This document shows positions 23,746-36,139 of a DNA stretch of 64,000 bases, in pieces. The DNA is from Heterocephalus glaber (Eukaryota > Chordata > Mammalia > Rodentia > Bathyergidae), in assembly GCF_000247695.1 (NCBI RefSeq), contig NW_004624734.1, forward strand, positions 39,971,823 through 40,035,822, in the 5' to 3' direction. The position numbers were made by a program, and so were the translations under genes. Numbering within the stretch: the first letter of the stretch is position 1; every line of letters begins with the position of its first letter. The notes under the pieces are model-generated. The model did not search any database. It was not told the origin of the DNA and saw only the letters and a program-made list of their open reading frames with translations.

Positions 23746-23869
23746 TGCACTGACTTTGCGCAAGGCCAGTCATCCACACCGCAGGGGAGGGTTTGTCTGG
23801 TGACTGTCCTGCTTGGAAGGTAGAGGGGCTCTCCATGTAACAGTGAGCTTTGGTGACAGGGGGCCTCTG

Positions 23870-24065
23870 TTTCCTGGCTCTGCCATCAGTGAGTCACCTG
23901 ACCTTCCTCAGGTTGCTTTCTGTCCTCTATTTTCTTCATTTCAAAATAAGCATCAGGGAGCACCTGACTCGCATGGGTATAAGAACCCGATGGGGAGTTC
24001 ATGGGAAAGAGCAGAGTCCTAGCAAGCACTCGGCAACTGTTAGCTACTGTAACTGTCTCAAATGG
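23870..24065 (+). repeat. MIR SINE fragment
   Basis: 'gtgagtcacctgaccttcctc', 'ctctattttcttcatttcaaaa' and the later 'cctagcaagcactcggcaac' are in forward MIR order. Confidence 0.6.
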
Positions 24066-24652
24066 CCTTGTGACACGAGCCTGGGCCGCACTGAGTGAAG
24101 AGAAATTGTCTTGGGCCACATAAGTGTATAATACAGTTGATGTACATTTATAACAAAACTTCCTTTTTATGTTTTCACTTTTAAAAATTATTTATGAAAT
24201 AACACTAGCCCAAATTTAATAATTAAATATGAAAATATAAATGTCTGCTTAATAACAATAAACGCCTCTCCAAGCCACACCAGTGCGTTTAGTGTCTGAC
24301 ACAGGAGGGCTCCGCTGGACTGACAGTGTGTGGAGTGAAGGAGGCAGAGTTAGTGCAGACAGTGTTCTGTTGTCTACACAGGCTGTGCCAGAGCACCATG
24401 CAATCAGTTCATTAAAACATAGCTGAAAGTCACATAATAAGGCTAAAATTTTCCAATCTTGTGGGGTTTACTAGCTGTCCAGTGCCACACGTAACCCACG
24501 GGCTGTAGGTTAGACACTTCGGTACTAGAATCATGTTTGGTTTCATTCAGAAGTTTTCTCTACTGTTATTTGGCCCAAAAGTACAACTCTAATAATAGTA
24601 CCTTTCTCATAAAGTTAAAATAAAGATTAAATGAATCGATACATATAAAGTA

Positions 24653-24860
24653 GATGGATGTGGTGGCACACACCTGTAATTCCTGCACTGGGAAGCTGGG
24701 GCAGGAGGATCACAAACTGGAGGCCAGCCTGGATATTTAGCAAGTTAGCAAGATTTTGCTTAAAAAAAAAAAAATAATAATAATAATAAAAGGGCTAAGG
24801 ATATTGCTCAGTGAGAAGGCCCTGGGTTTAATCCCCAATGCTCTCCCCAAAATAAAACAA
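24653..24860 (+). mobile_element. MEN-type SINE (B1-ID fusion)
   Basis: B1 part 'gatgtggtggcacacacctg', 'gcaggaggatcacaaactgg'; linker of A and (TAA)n; ID part 'gggctaaggatattgctcag' and 'gggtttaatccccaatgc'. Confidence 0.9.
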
Positions 24861-24865
24861 AAACA

Positions 24866-25786
24866 ATAAAACAAAGGAGGGTACTTAGTATGTAATACAC
24901 ATTAAATGGTATCTGTGACTCTACTATATCAACTATACATGTTTAGTTCTAGAATAATACATCTCAAAAATTATTTGTAATTCATTTAAAAATAATTAGT
25001 TCTTCAGAAATCTAGCTCAAAAAATGTTTGTTGCTGTTGTTGTTGTGTGTTTTTTTTTGGTAAAGAAATGTAGCCCTTCAGCCCTTTCTGCCTGATTGGG
25101 CCCAAGTATAAGTTTTGGTTCTGTTGAATGCCTTCTGTTAAGCTCTGAGTTCAGGAGGTCATACGGTTGAGGAAGAATTACAGCTGCGTGTTGGTTAATT
25201 GTTTTGAAAGATGACAGGGAGTGAGCAGGTATACAAATGACACCTGGAGCCCTAAGCATTTGCTGGGCCCTCTTTCCCTTCCACAGGCCCTCTGAGCCAC
25301 GGGGAAGGGGCCCCACAGTCCTCTCCTGTTAGCTTGCCGGAGTTGATTTTGTGCCTTTCTTCCCTACTCCTCCTTCAGGGACTCTTTTTTTGTTCTGGTT
25401 GGTGATGGTGGGAGTAATTACACAACAAAAACTGGCCAGTGCTACAAATCAAGGATCCCTCCCCCCAGCCATTTGATAAACATTTACTAGCACACATTGC
25501 GTGGTGATGTCAGAAAGTTAGTTTCTTTTTGTGAAAATCCTCTTTTCAGAGACCCTCCAGACTAGGGATTGTCTGCCTCTCTGCTGCTGGCTTCCCTCCA
25601 GGCATCCGATCTCATCTGCTCCTCTGTAGAGCAGGGCTCTTTCTGATGGCCCTTTGCCTTTTCCCCAAGAGAGGAGGCAGCAAAAACCTGTCCCCTTTGC
25701 CACTTTACCCCTTCAATCCCACAGTGCTAACACAAACTTCCAAGACACACATGGATAAGTGCCACTGTAGAAAAAATTTATAGCCT
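24866..25786. other. Unique stretch
   Basis: No gene or confident repeat recognised apart from a short GTT/T-rich patch near 25025-25060. Confidence 0.4.
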
Positions 25787-25875
25787 GGGCCGGGGATTTA
25801 GCTCAGTGGTTCCAGCGCCTGCCTGGAAAGCGCAAGGATCCGAGTTCGATCCCCGGTACCAAAAAAATAAAAAAG
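25787..25875 (+). mobile_element. ID SINE (tRNA-derived), young-looking copy
   Basis: A and B boxes are both intact (GATTTAGCTCAGTGG, GAGTTCGATCC), with the CCCCGGTACC end and an A-rich tail. A perfect 12-bp duplication, AATTTATAGCCT, flanks it (25775-25786 and 25876-25887). Confidence 0.95.
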
Positions 25876-26304
25876 AATTTATAGCCTAAGAAGGTCAAAG
25901 ACTGTAACTGAAGTCAACTTGGACTTTGTCTGTGGGTCTGAAGCCCATTCCCAGAGAAAACACTTAATCCATTCCAGTGGTAAAAATGCTACACTCCCCC
26001 CGCCCCACCATGAAAGAGATCTTCTTCCCTAAGTACTGTGAGAGTAACTGTAGGTGTGAATCCCGCCCCTGCAGCCTTCAGCAAGATGGATGAGAATGTT
26101 TTTAATGCCTTTCGCTTGGGAGATGGTATGAGGGGACACCTGTAATTTCATGGATAAAGGTGGACATGAATCCTACAATTCAAGTTTATTTTGCAACATT
26201 CTCACCCATGGCAGAAATACAGGTTTGCCAATTTCTGCACATCTCCAAAAAGTAAATACATCTTCAAAAGACAAATATTAATTTTTTCTAGAGGCAGGAC
26301 AATC

Positions 26305-26480
26305 TAAGCCAATGATTTTCAACTGTGATTATACCTTAGTATTACCCAGGGAGGATTTCTTTTAAGTGCTTATGCCTGAGCTGCACACAGAGCTGGGTTT
26401 AGGCCCAGCCATTTTTACTTTTTAAGATTCGTTAGGTGAATCTGATGTGCAGGCAGATTTGGTATCCAATAGTCTAAGTC
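26305..26480 (+). repeat. MER5A-like hAT relic
   Basis: 'ccaatgattttcaactgtga', 'ttacccagggaggatttc', 'ggtgaatctgatgtgcaggc' reproduce the MER5A order. It is a non-autonomous Charlie-type DNA transposon relic. Confidence 0.65.
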
Positions 26481-26529
26481 CACGGAGAGGAACCAGCAAT
26501 TTCCTAATGAGAAGGCTGGGTCTCTTCAT

Positions 26530-26922
26530 ATCAGTCAGTTTTTCATCACCGTAATGAAATACCTGAAGCAAGGTACCTTTGAGGAAAAGAGGCTTATTCA
26601 GCCCACATGGGTACCAGAGTTGGCTCAGTTCTGATAAGAGCCCTCTCCAAAGTATCACATCATGGTGAGAAGTAATTGAGGGATGCCGACAGGAGCAAGT
26701 GGTTGCATGGTGAGGCAGGAAGACACAGAGAGAGACTCAGGTCAGGCTCAAGCTTTTATAACAACTGCTCTCCTAAGAGTACTGCAGGAGACCAGCATTC
26801 CCATCAGAGGGCAGTGCCCACACTGACCCAAGGACCGCCCATAGGCTCTACCATCACCTTTCATGATATCACTACTCTGGGTGGTATAGGGATGGATGGC
26901 AAATCACATCCAAGCCATAGCA
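26530..26922 (-). mobile_element. Solo MaLR-type LTR
   Basis: 'cagtttttcatcaccgtaatgaaatacctga', 'aggcttattcagccc' and the end 'cacatccaagccatagca' give the reversed order of rodent MaLR LTRs. The copy is diverged. Confidence 0.75.
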
Positions 26923-27318
26923 CAGTGCGATGGGCCTCCATTCTCACATCAGGACATTCTATTGATTACTGGGGAAAGTACCAGCCTTGATTACATTTTT
27001 AAGTTAAGTAGTTCTCTCCCTCTCTCTCTCCTCTCTCTCTCTCTTTCTCAGTAAGGAAGGGAACTAAAAGATGACCAGTCCCTCTGCCATGCAGAGTTTA
27101 CTTAGTCGTTAAGCATTCCAGTTTTCTAGTAATTCAAATATGAACCCAAACTTTTTAACTATTAGAAGGTAGCACAGCTGATCTATTTGAGTTTTATCTT
27201 TTTTCCTATTAACTCTTTAAGTTCCTAATTGCCACAGTTACAAATAGAACCAGTAGAAAAATGTAGAAAAAAATCCTGAATACCTACTTGATCAAATTCT
27301 TGAATCATTGCTGTAGAG

Positions 27319-29428
27319 TCATGGTCTAATCTAAAATGTCCCCCAAAAGTCTCAGGTGTTTGGAAGGTGACTGGATCATGGAAGCACTATACTGATGAAT
27401 TCACCTATTGATGATTTCTGTAGCTAAATGTAAGTTAGGCAGTTGAGCCTGGTTGGAATTGGGTCATTGGGAGTGTGACCTGGGCGGCGGCGGGGGGGGG
27501 TATTCTTATTCCTGGCTTCTCTTCTTCCACTCTGCTACCTGACTGCCATGAGGTAAGGAGCTGTCCTCTGCCAGGTCCTTCTACTATGCTCTTTCTGCCT
27601 TGGAGCTAGCTTACTATGAACTGAACCCACTGGAAACTGTAAGCCCAAATAAACCTCTCCTTTTTAAAATTGTGGGTATCACTTATTTTGTCCCAGCAAT
27701 GGAAAAGCTGATTAATACAGAAAATTGCTACCAGAAATGAGGCTATGACTGTATGTGACAATGTTGTTCAGAACCTTTAGAACTGGTATCTGGGAGGGAT
27801 TTGGAAAGGTTTAGAGGTACGGGCTGGAGAAGCCCTAGAATGCCACATGTAGAGCTTGGTGGGCAATTCTAGTCAGATCTCAGAAGAATGAAATGGTGAC
27901 AGGAATGCAGACAGTGAAGGTCAGGCTCATGAGGGTTCAGATAGGAATGAAGACTGTATCAGAAACTGGACTAAAGGCCAGCAAAAATTTGTCAATGTTT
28001 TGTCCATGCCCTAAGACTTTGCATGAGGATAAACTTAAAAGGTGGCAGACTTGGTGAAGAAAATTTCAAGACAGCCCAATGTTTAGGCTGTGACATGAGT
28101 ATTGGTAGCTGCTTTTGGCCAGATCTACAGTGAGAATCAGGAGAAAAAAGCCAAGCTAAACGATTTGAAAAGTTTGCAATTTCATTCAAAAGGAAGCACT
28201 TTTAAAGTTGGGGGCCTCTAAAAGCATGATTGTTGAAAAGATTGATATTAAAAAGAAGCCAAGTACTCTGTATCAGGACAATTGGAAATATATCTTGAGA
28301 GAAACTCAGGAATCAACAAGATCCTACCCATCATAGGCTCAAAGGTGCAAAAATATAAACCTTTCACTTGAGAAGAGAGCTTCTGGGTAGGAAATTAGTT
28401 CCCTGAGATTCATTTCACCATGTTCAGTCATCCATGCATTCAAAGACCATTGCAACTATGTCCAAGGGGGCCTAGTTACTGCTTGAGTTGGAGGCAAACC
28501 ATGTCATCATCCACATGGTGCTAGTTTTACAGGCAAGCAGAATGCAAGAGTTGTGGGATCATGGGGCTTCCCTGAAGATTTAAAAGGAAGGCCTGGGACA
28601 CCAGGCAAGAAATACTGAAGAGGGTAATGCATGGAGTTGTGAGAGTGAATCTCAGGATGCAGTGAAGACCCCAGGAAATTGGAGATGCTGAGGAAATCTG
28701 CAGGCAGTGAGTTGAGCCAGTCCGAGAGAGGTCATGTGCTCTGCATCTGACTGGGCTGGCCAAGCTTTTGGAGCTCACATCTCATCATAACCTGCCCTGG
28801 GTGCTGGACACAAAGCTACAGGATTTAATGTTTGTCCTGTGGATTTTGTTTTTGTTTTGGTCTCATTCCTTTTCATCCCCCTCTCCCACCACCACCACCA
28901 CCACCCTGCATGCCTCTCTTTTGGAATGGAAATGTTTACCCTATGGCATTGTATGTTGGCAGTGTTTAACTTTTTTTACAGGAGTTCACAGCTAAGAGTT
29001 TGCCTCGAGTCTCAGAGGAGAGTGTGGACTTGGACTTTTCAGCAATGCTGGAATTATTAAGACTCTTAGAGATGCACTAAATGGATTTTGCATAATGATA
29101 TGGACATGAGTCTTTTTGGGGCCAGGAGCAGAATGTTATGGTTTAGATCTAAAATGTCCTCCAAAAGTCTCATGTTTAGGGTGGGGCCGCATTGGAGGAG
29201 GGGCATGACATGGAAGGGTGTATTCTCCTCCAGAGCTCCTTTCTTCTATTTCCTGGCTGCCGTGTTTTCTGGCTGGTTTCTTCCACCATGCCTTTCCACC
29301 ATGCCATTTCTGCCTTGGAGCCAGCCAACCATGGACTAAACCCACTGGACACCATGAGCCAAAATTAACCTCTCTTCATTTGTGAGTATTGACTATTTTG
29401 CTCCAGTGGTGGGATAATGTCTACTACA
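27319..29428 (+). mobile_element. Full-length MaLR retrotransposon
   Basis: 5' LTR about 27319-27719, internal region 27720-29133, 3' LTR 29134-29428. Both LTRs contain 'aaaatgtc...caaaagtctcatg', 'ctgccttggagc' and the closing 'tattttg' segment; the 3' LTR lacks the 'gtgactggatcatgg' block. Internal similarity to 3528-4481 in reverse makes the two elements one family. A (CCA)n expansion sits at about 28882-28908. No intact retroviral frame; MaLRs depend on enzymes from elsewhere. Confidence 0.88.
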
Positions 29429-31118
29429 CATGGTTACAAGTAACTGTCCTTCATCAGTATGCATCTGCCCTTGGCTGGACAGATGGAGGGAGATTTTATG
29501 CTTGCAAGGGCTTTCTTCCCACTGATGTATTGTTGGCCCCAGGGCACCCCTACCAGAATTTTCCCTATCCTACTTCCACTGACAATTGCCATCTGGGAAT
29601 TTATGCAGCCATTCATCTCAGGCTACTAGAAATTTTTCCCTCTCAAACCTTTGACCTGGAGTTCATTGTGTCCTTTACTGAGTTCATTGAGGTCTCCATT
29701 AATCTCTATTTCCTTCCATGTCTAGAACAATTCAGAGTCAGAGTGAGTTCCCTGTAACAGAAAGTTGTGTGAGGGGAGAGAGTGGAGTTTGTTCCAGTGA
29801 GCCACAGTTGGAATGGAGGTATCCTATTGAGGTGGTCCAGAGTGGAAAGAATCAGACAGCTGAGATGGAGCAGCACCTGGAGAGGGAAATTAAAGATGGA
29901 ATCCCAAGATCAAGGAAAGTAAGTGGAAATGAAAATGAAAGATATTTGTAACATTCAATAATGGGATCCATTCACAGTTGGTATCATGGCAGAGGCTTCT
30001 AACGCCCCCAGATGACACTTGCTAATGGGGTCACAGACCTGTGTCAAAAGATGGTTTGAGGACTTGCCCAGCATAGGTTGGTCTACTTTCAACCATCAAC
30101 AGAATCTCTCTCTGAAAAATGATTTCATTTCCAGGAAGAAAATAAATAAACTTTCCTATCTGGATAACAGTTGAGGTATAAATACTTAAAACAGATTCAT
30201 ATTTGTGAAGGCAAATCCGAGTGTCCTATTTCCCATATACAATTTACACAAAACACCAACACAAAAACATCTTAGTTTGTAATGCAATTTGTTTGAGTTC
30301 CCTGAATCTTTTTAAATGGTTTGTCACATATTTAAACCCAACCTAAAGTAGGTTTGGTTAGTTCTTAATTATCAAAAGTTTGGGTAAATTTGAAGAAAAT
30401 GGTATCCGTATATTAATGATTCATTTACAGTCAACTAATCAAAACAATATTTAAATGCTACTTCATTTCAAGGAGTCTTTACAGAATAAAAAAAAAAGAT
30501 GTTCTATTTGGCAGAGTAAATAAATTTTAACACCAGGGTCTTCTTATTTGATGAGATTTTCCTCCACCAAGAAGATGGAATGAATGTAGACTTGGCTTAA
30601 TACAACCCTCCTTCCCTACAAGATTTATTCCTCCATATGCTACAATCCATAAAGTTTTGCCAATGGGAAAAGCTTTTAAAATATATTCTTGATTTGAATA
30701 CAAAGCCTTGCTCATATCAAACTGGAATATAAACTATAAATGCATGAAAGATTTATGTTCTTCATGTTGTGGTTTCAATCGCGATTTCTTCCACAGCCCA
30801 GGACCAGTTTTATTATTTGCTAAAGCTCAGGACTACTGAGGAAGAGATAGTCACAGCATGTGCTACTCTCCTAGAAAAATGCTGAAGAATTTTATTCCTT
30901 GACTAGAATGCCTGAAAGAACAACAATTTATTTTCCCACAAGTGTAGTGATCGTGTGAATTTTCTTATTACATTTAAAGAGAAAGTATATAAAATCCCTG
31001 AATAGTTTTCCCTGATGGCTAGCTCATGAACTCTATTTACTTATTTCTTGCCATTGGTTCTTACAACATTTCTTCTGGAAAAGGATAATATGTGAAATGC
31101 TAGCATTGAAAATACTAA
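29429..31118. other. Unique stretch
   Basis: AT-rich. A 122-residue frame at 29389-29757 starts in the LTR and has no recognisable domain. The part at about 30160-30480 is AT-rich and repeat-free by eye and could be conserved non-coding sequence. Confidence 0.4.
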
Positions 31119-31181
31119 TGAGTTTCGGGACCTTGTGCTTGCGAGGCAGGCACCGGAACCACTGAGCTAAATCCCTGGCTC
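31119..31181 (-). mobile_element. ID SINE fragment, lacks tail
   Basis: Reverse complement of the ID body from the B-box region to the head ('gggaccttgtgcttgcgagg', 'accactgagctaaatccctgg'). The 3' end and the A tail are missing, so it is partial. Confidence 0.85.
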
Positions 31182-31499
31182 TAGATGTCCATAAACTTTT
31201 GAACTCAGTTTTGGTCATAACAAGAGATCTAAGCACAAAAACATTAGACTTGAATTTGAAGTAATAAGAAATTACATCAGAGGACTAGCCAAAAGACTGG
31301 AATAAAAGAAAACACAAGAAGAGTGTGATAAACAGATTCTTTATCAAGGGAAAGTTTTAAACCTCCAACAATGGATAAGTTCTGTCACAATCAAATCCTG
31401 AGTAGAATACTGATTTCATTAATTGCTCCAATACTTTATCTTTCCCTGCATCTAGACAATTTGTCATGCAACTTTCTGAAGCTCCACATACCCGGATTT

Positions 31500-32420
31500 A
31501 TTCTTTAAAGTCAGCTTTATTGAGTTATAATTCATAGGCAGTAAAATCCACCTATTCTTAAATCCCTAGCTTGATGAATGTGATGTGTACACAGTTGCGT
31601 AATTACCACCATCTTCCAGGTAGAGAACGTTTACCCCACTCCCGACGCCTCTGTGCAGTCCATCTCATTTCACCATCTCCTGCCTCAGGCAGTGACAAAT
31701 CTGGTTTCTCTTACCATAGTTTTGCTTTTTCTAGAATTTGATGTAAATAAGATCACACAGCATGTCGTCTTCCACATCTGGCTTCTCTTTCACTTAGTAT
31801 AATGATTTTGAGATTCACCCTGTTGTTTCATCTATCAGTGGTTCGTTTCTTTTTGATACTGAGAAGTATTCCATGGTAAGGAAATACTACAATTTCTCTA
31901 TTCATCAGTTGATAGATATTTGAATTGTTTTCAGCTTTTAGCTACTGTAAATGATATTGTATAAACACTCGTACATATCTGTCTGTGAACATGTGTTTTT
32001 ACTTCACTTACGTAAATATCTAAGAATTGAATTTCTGGGTCATATAGTAAGTTTATATTTAATTTATTTTTAAAAACTGCCAGACTGTTTTCCAGAAGAC
32101 TTTATCATTTCATAATTCCCAAAAGTAATGTAAGAGAGTTCTAGGTGCTCCACATTCTCACTAGCACATAGTATTATCAGTATTTTAAATTTGAGTCGTT
32201 GCAGTGCATGTAGTGATAATTCCTTGTGTTTTTAATTTGCCTGATGATGAATGATGCTGAGCATTTTTCCATACCCTTATTTACCATTTTTACATCTTCT
32301 TTGAGGAGCTGGCTGTTGAAATCTTTTGCCCATTTGTTTCTCATTTATTGTAGAGTTGTTAGAGTTGATGCATTCCAGCTATAGATCTTTTATAATATAC
32401 ATGTTCTACAGGTATTTTCT
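31500..32420 (-). repeat. Old L1 fragment, reverse orientation
   Basis: The run of segments 'ctttattgagttataattca', 'gtattccatggtaagg', 'ttgaatttctgggtcatatag', 'tccacattctcactagcac' and 'tcttttgcccatttg' is the classic reversed 3' part of old mammalian L1 ORF2 and 3' UTR. Confidence 0.88.
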
Positions 32421-32544
32421 CTAAGTGTGTGGATAGTGTTTCTCAAGTCTTTATATTTTTACTAATTTTTATCTGCTTATTCTGTCAATTTATTGAGAGA
32501 TAAATATTGAAATGTCCTTATATAATGTTTGTCTATTTTTCCTT

Positions 32545-33330
32545 TTAGTCCTATTCCTCTATTCTTAGTTTTAGAATAGTTCCACGGTTACAGAAAAATT
32601 ACAAAGAGTACCGAGCATTCCCTCTGCCCTGAACCAAGCTGCCTCATTGCCAACATCTTATCTTCCCTGACTCATTTTTCACACTAGGGAACCAGAATTG
32701 TGTTACACTAATACTTTTTACTAGATGCTAGCCTGTTCCATTTCACTAGTTCTTTCCTAAAATCCTTTGTCCCATGATCTAGTCTAGGATACCACATTAC
32801 ATTTAGTCATGTCTCCTTAGCCTCTTCTGGTCTGTGAAAGTTTCTCAGAATTTCCTTGTTTTTAATGGCCTTGGCAGTGTTGAGGTGCACTGGGTAGATA
32901 TTTTGTAAACAGTCCCTTGTGGTTTTGTCTGGTGTTTTTCTCATGGTTAGATGGTTAGATTGGTATTAAGAGTTCAGGGAAGGAAGAGACCACAGAGGCA
33001 AAGTACCATTCTCATCCCATCACGTCAAAGGGATGCGCTGTGGGAGACGTATCACTCACTGATGATGTTGGCCTTGACTGTTAGGCCAAGTTTTCCACTG
33101 TAACCTTAGCTTTTCCCTCCTTTCCGTAGACTCTTTGTAAATGAGTCACTGAGCATAGCCACGCTCAAAGGGAAAGTGGGATATATATTTATTTGTATTT
33201 TTGTGCAAGGAGGGAGATTTGTCTATTATTTATCTATTTATTCAATACTTTATGTCCATGTTGATTTATGTCTATTCACGTTATACTTTAGGATATAATC
33301 CAATATGACTATTTATTTTGTTGTTCAAAT
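32545..33330 (-). repeat. Old L1 fragment, reverse orientation, continued
   Basis: 'gtcatgtctccttagcctctt', 'gaccacagaggcaaagtacc' and 'cactgatgatgttggccttga' are in the order of old L1M sequence. It continues the preceding fragment after a break at about 32430-32540. Confidence 0.75.
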
Positions 33331-33559
33331 TGTTCCAACTTCAGCCATTGAAAGCTCTTTTTTTTTTTTACTGTGGCTCCAATTCTATCCATTTTGTTGT
33401 GTGTTTTTATTGAACCGCTCTTATTAGGCATTGTGTGTTTATGATTGTTATGTCCTCCTGATGAATTTTCTCCTCTCTTATTAAGAAATGTCCTTCTTTG
33501 CCTCTGGTATTATTTCTTCTGTGTGGTTCAATATATTGAGTTCATGGGGCACCTGTTCA

Positions 33560-34218
33560 AAAAGCCCAGGAGGTTTCTGGAAGATCTTTGGCCCTGACGG
33601 ATGACTCGAGGTCATGGTTATCCTGGTTGTTTCAGTCCGGAGCTGCAAAGCAACACTGAATCACTATTAGATTGGAGGCTACCCAAGGAGAAATCCAGTT
33701 GGCAAGAAAGAGCTGAATTGCTTAAAAATGTTTTCAAATGTCATAGTCTTGAATCTCCTCAAACCAACAGGAAATTAAAATTCATGGCAAACTCCTATAT
33801 CAAGGCTTTAAAACCAGAATGAGTCAAAAATGAGATGATGAAATGTCAGGATTGATTTATAAGGTTTTGGTTTGCAAATTTTTTGGTTATCCCCCATCAG
33901 GTTTTTCCCTCTTGTTCTGGCTCTCCCAGTTTCTCCTCAACTTTTCACAAATAACGTAAATCACGTATGATTCCCACACACATAGAGAACAGAAAACTGT
34001 CCTGTCTCCCTCCCTTATTTTCTTCTTCTTTCAATCCTTTTTCGTTCCTCCTTGTTATGAAACATTTATCAAGTGCCCCTGATGCATAAAGGGCAGTGGT
34101 GCAGTTGCTCTCAAACTTTTCGGATCATGAGTCATAGGTAAAAACCTCCCCCACACTCCGCTTCTTGCATGCACGTGTGCACACACACCCTTCACTAAAT
34201 AATTATTATCTTTATTAG
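33560..34218. other. Unique stretch
   Basis: The 73-residue frame at 33601-33822 is not recognised. No clear repeat seen. Confidence 0.4.
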
Positions 34219-34560
34219 GTGTATTAGTCAGTGCAGGCTACAGTAACATATTACCATAGATAGATTTAAACAACAGAAATCTATTTGGTAACAGTTCTGG
34301 AACTGGAAGTCCCAGATCCAGGCTCAGTAGGTTCGATTTCTAGTGAGGAATCTTTCTGGCTTGCAAAGACCCTTTCTCACTGTGTCTTTATGTCTTTGTG
34401 TCTCTGTGTGTACGTGTGTATACTCTGTGTGTGTACTGTATGATCAGATGTTTTCTATTCTCTATTCTGCTTATTTGCATTTAATGGTAGTGAAGGTCCC
34501 ACTAAACTCATGATCTCTGACTGGGTCAGGACCTATTTGGAAAATGTCGTAAGGGAAAAT
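34219..34560 (-). mobile_element. MLT1-like LTR
   Basis: 'gtattagtcagtgcaggctac', 'taaacaacagaaatctattt', 'acagttctggaactggaagtcc' and 'gaccctttctcactgtgtc' give the reversed MLT1 order. It is interrupted by a TG-rich patch at about 34400-34440. Confidence 0.72.
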
Positions 34561-35170
34561 GCCAGGGGCTAAAAGGCAAAGACCCCACAATTCCAGGGGC
34601 TCATTTCTGATTGGGAGCATGCTGCAGCAGAAGCAGTATGGGAGGGGAGCTTATCAAGAGCAAAGCAGAGTTTAAAGCCACTTCCTTTGGACAGTTTGCT
34701 ATGGGTGCACATATTCAGGAAGCCTGCACGGCCTCAAATCATGAAAGAAGCAAATGGTGGGCCTCTCTCCATCTGTGGGCAGGTGTCCCCTGCTTGGAGG
34801 AGGCCACCTGGGTAATGAGGATCAGATAACCCCACTGTTTGGCCAGGTCAGACCCATCAGAGCCCTTACTACTAGATGGAGTTGTATTCAAAAGATTCTT
34901 AGACTTTTATCTCCAGAGACTGAAGTAACATCCTACCAGGGCCACAAGTGGAGAAAATAAACTTACGGGTCTCATCTTCAACTCCTTGTGGATGTGGCCA
35001 GACCAGAGCTCCAAATCATCATAGACTGTAAGGCCATTTTGACACAGCCACCATGTTCAAGATGAGAATGGCCCAACTCACAAAATGCACAAGGTCAAAA
35101 CTAATTAGATCAATAACTATGGATTTGACTCAACTTGATTTGAGACCCCTTAACTGTATGTTCCTCAGTT
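34561..35170. other. Unclassified stretch next to the MLT1-like LTR
   Basis: Could include more MaLR-derived sequence, but I cannot align it by eye. No supported gene. Confidence 0.3.
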
Positions 35171-35310
35171 TCTAGTAAGAGAGGGTAGTATTAGAACCAA
35201 CCTCAGGATTTTTGGAGAATTAACTGAGTTAACACATGTAAAGGGATTAGAACAGAGCCTGACAATGCCCACCACAAAACAGTGTGTTAACTAAAGCCAA
35301 TACTACTTCC
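35170..35310 (+). repeat. MIR SINE fragment
   Basis: 'gagttaacacatgtaaagggattagaacagagcctgac' is a well preserved forward MIR tail. Confidence 0.82.
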
Positions 35311-35428
35311 ATTTATTAAATATTTTCTTTTTATATATAATATTTTCTACATTAGCTCCTGTACTAATTGCTTGATATGTATTAATTTGACACTCATATC
35401 AACACCTGGGGCAGAATTATTATTGCAT

Positions 35429-35455
35429 CATCATTATTATTATTATTATTATTAT
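35429..35455. repeat. (ATT)n microsatellite
   Basis: About nine ATT units. Confidence 0.95.
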
Positions 35456-35499
35456 AGAACTTTTCTATCCATAGGTAGCTAGTTGTGACTGAAAAGTGG

Positions 35500-36130
35500 T
35501 AGTTTTAACTCCAGAAAATTTTATTAAATTGCATAAAATATGCACATGATTCTAGAGTTACGTGTACAGGTCCCTTTCTGCCTATTTTTTTTCTGTGTTT
35601 TATATATAAGTACTTTGAAAATTTCTTATGTTTAACCTTCTCTTTTGAAAGACTGTGTGTATGTGTGTGGGGGGGTTGCATAAACATATACCCTTATTCT
35701 TAAAACAATAGTAACAGACTTTATATATATTTCCCACCTTATCTTGTTTATAAATTTACCAACGTAGCATACACCTTCTGAGACCATACCTTGGTCCTGG
35801 CTCTTTGCGCCAGCGGCAGAGTGCTCCACTGTGGGCCTGCACTGCAGTTTACTCAGCCACTTTCCCACTGACAAGACATAGAGTGGTTCCCACCTTGCTG
35901 TACAGACAGAGCTGCAGTCCATGCCTCTCCGTGTTTTTTTCCAGTATATTTTGGCATGGGTTTCTGAAAGTAGGACTGCTAGGCCAGGGGGGAAATGCAG
36001 ATATGGCTTTGCTAAAGCTCCTCCCATGGAAGTTGTACCATTTTGTGCTGCTCTAGGAAAGTACCTATGTCCCCATGGTCTTTCCAAGAAATGGTCTTTT
36101 CAAAGTTGAGGGGTTTTTGCCAAGCATGTT
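35500..36130 (-). repeat. Old L1 fragment, reverse orientation
   Basis: 'ggtttctgaaagtaggactgctaggcc' followed by 'gaagttgtaccattttgtgctgc' and 'gtacctatgtcccca' is the reversed L1M 3' ORF2 pattern. The boundary on the left is uncertain. A piece near 36790-36850 ('atcacctagaaagagatgaac') may be its continuation. Confidence 0.6.
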
Positions 36131-36139
36131 TTAAAAATA

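Noticed and set aside
28880..28910. His-rich coding repeat (CCA)n
   Set aside because: A trinucleotide expansion inside the MaLR internal region, with no supported protein.
35632..36087. 151-residue minus-strand open frame
   Set aside because: It lies on an old L1 fragment.
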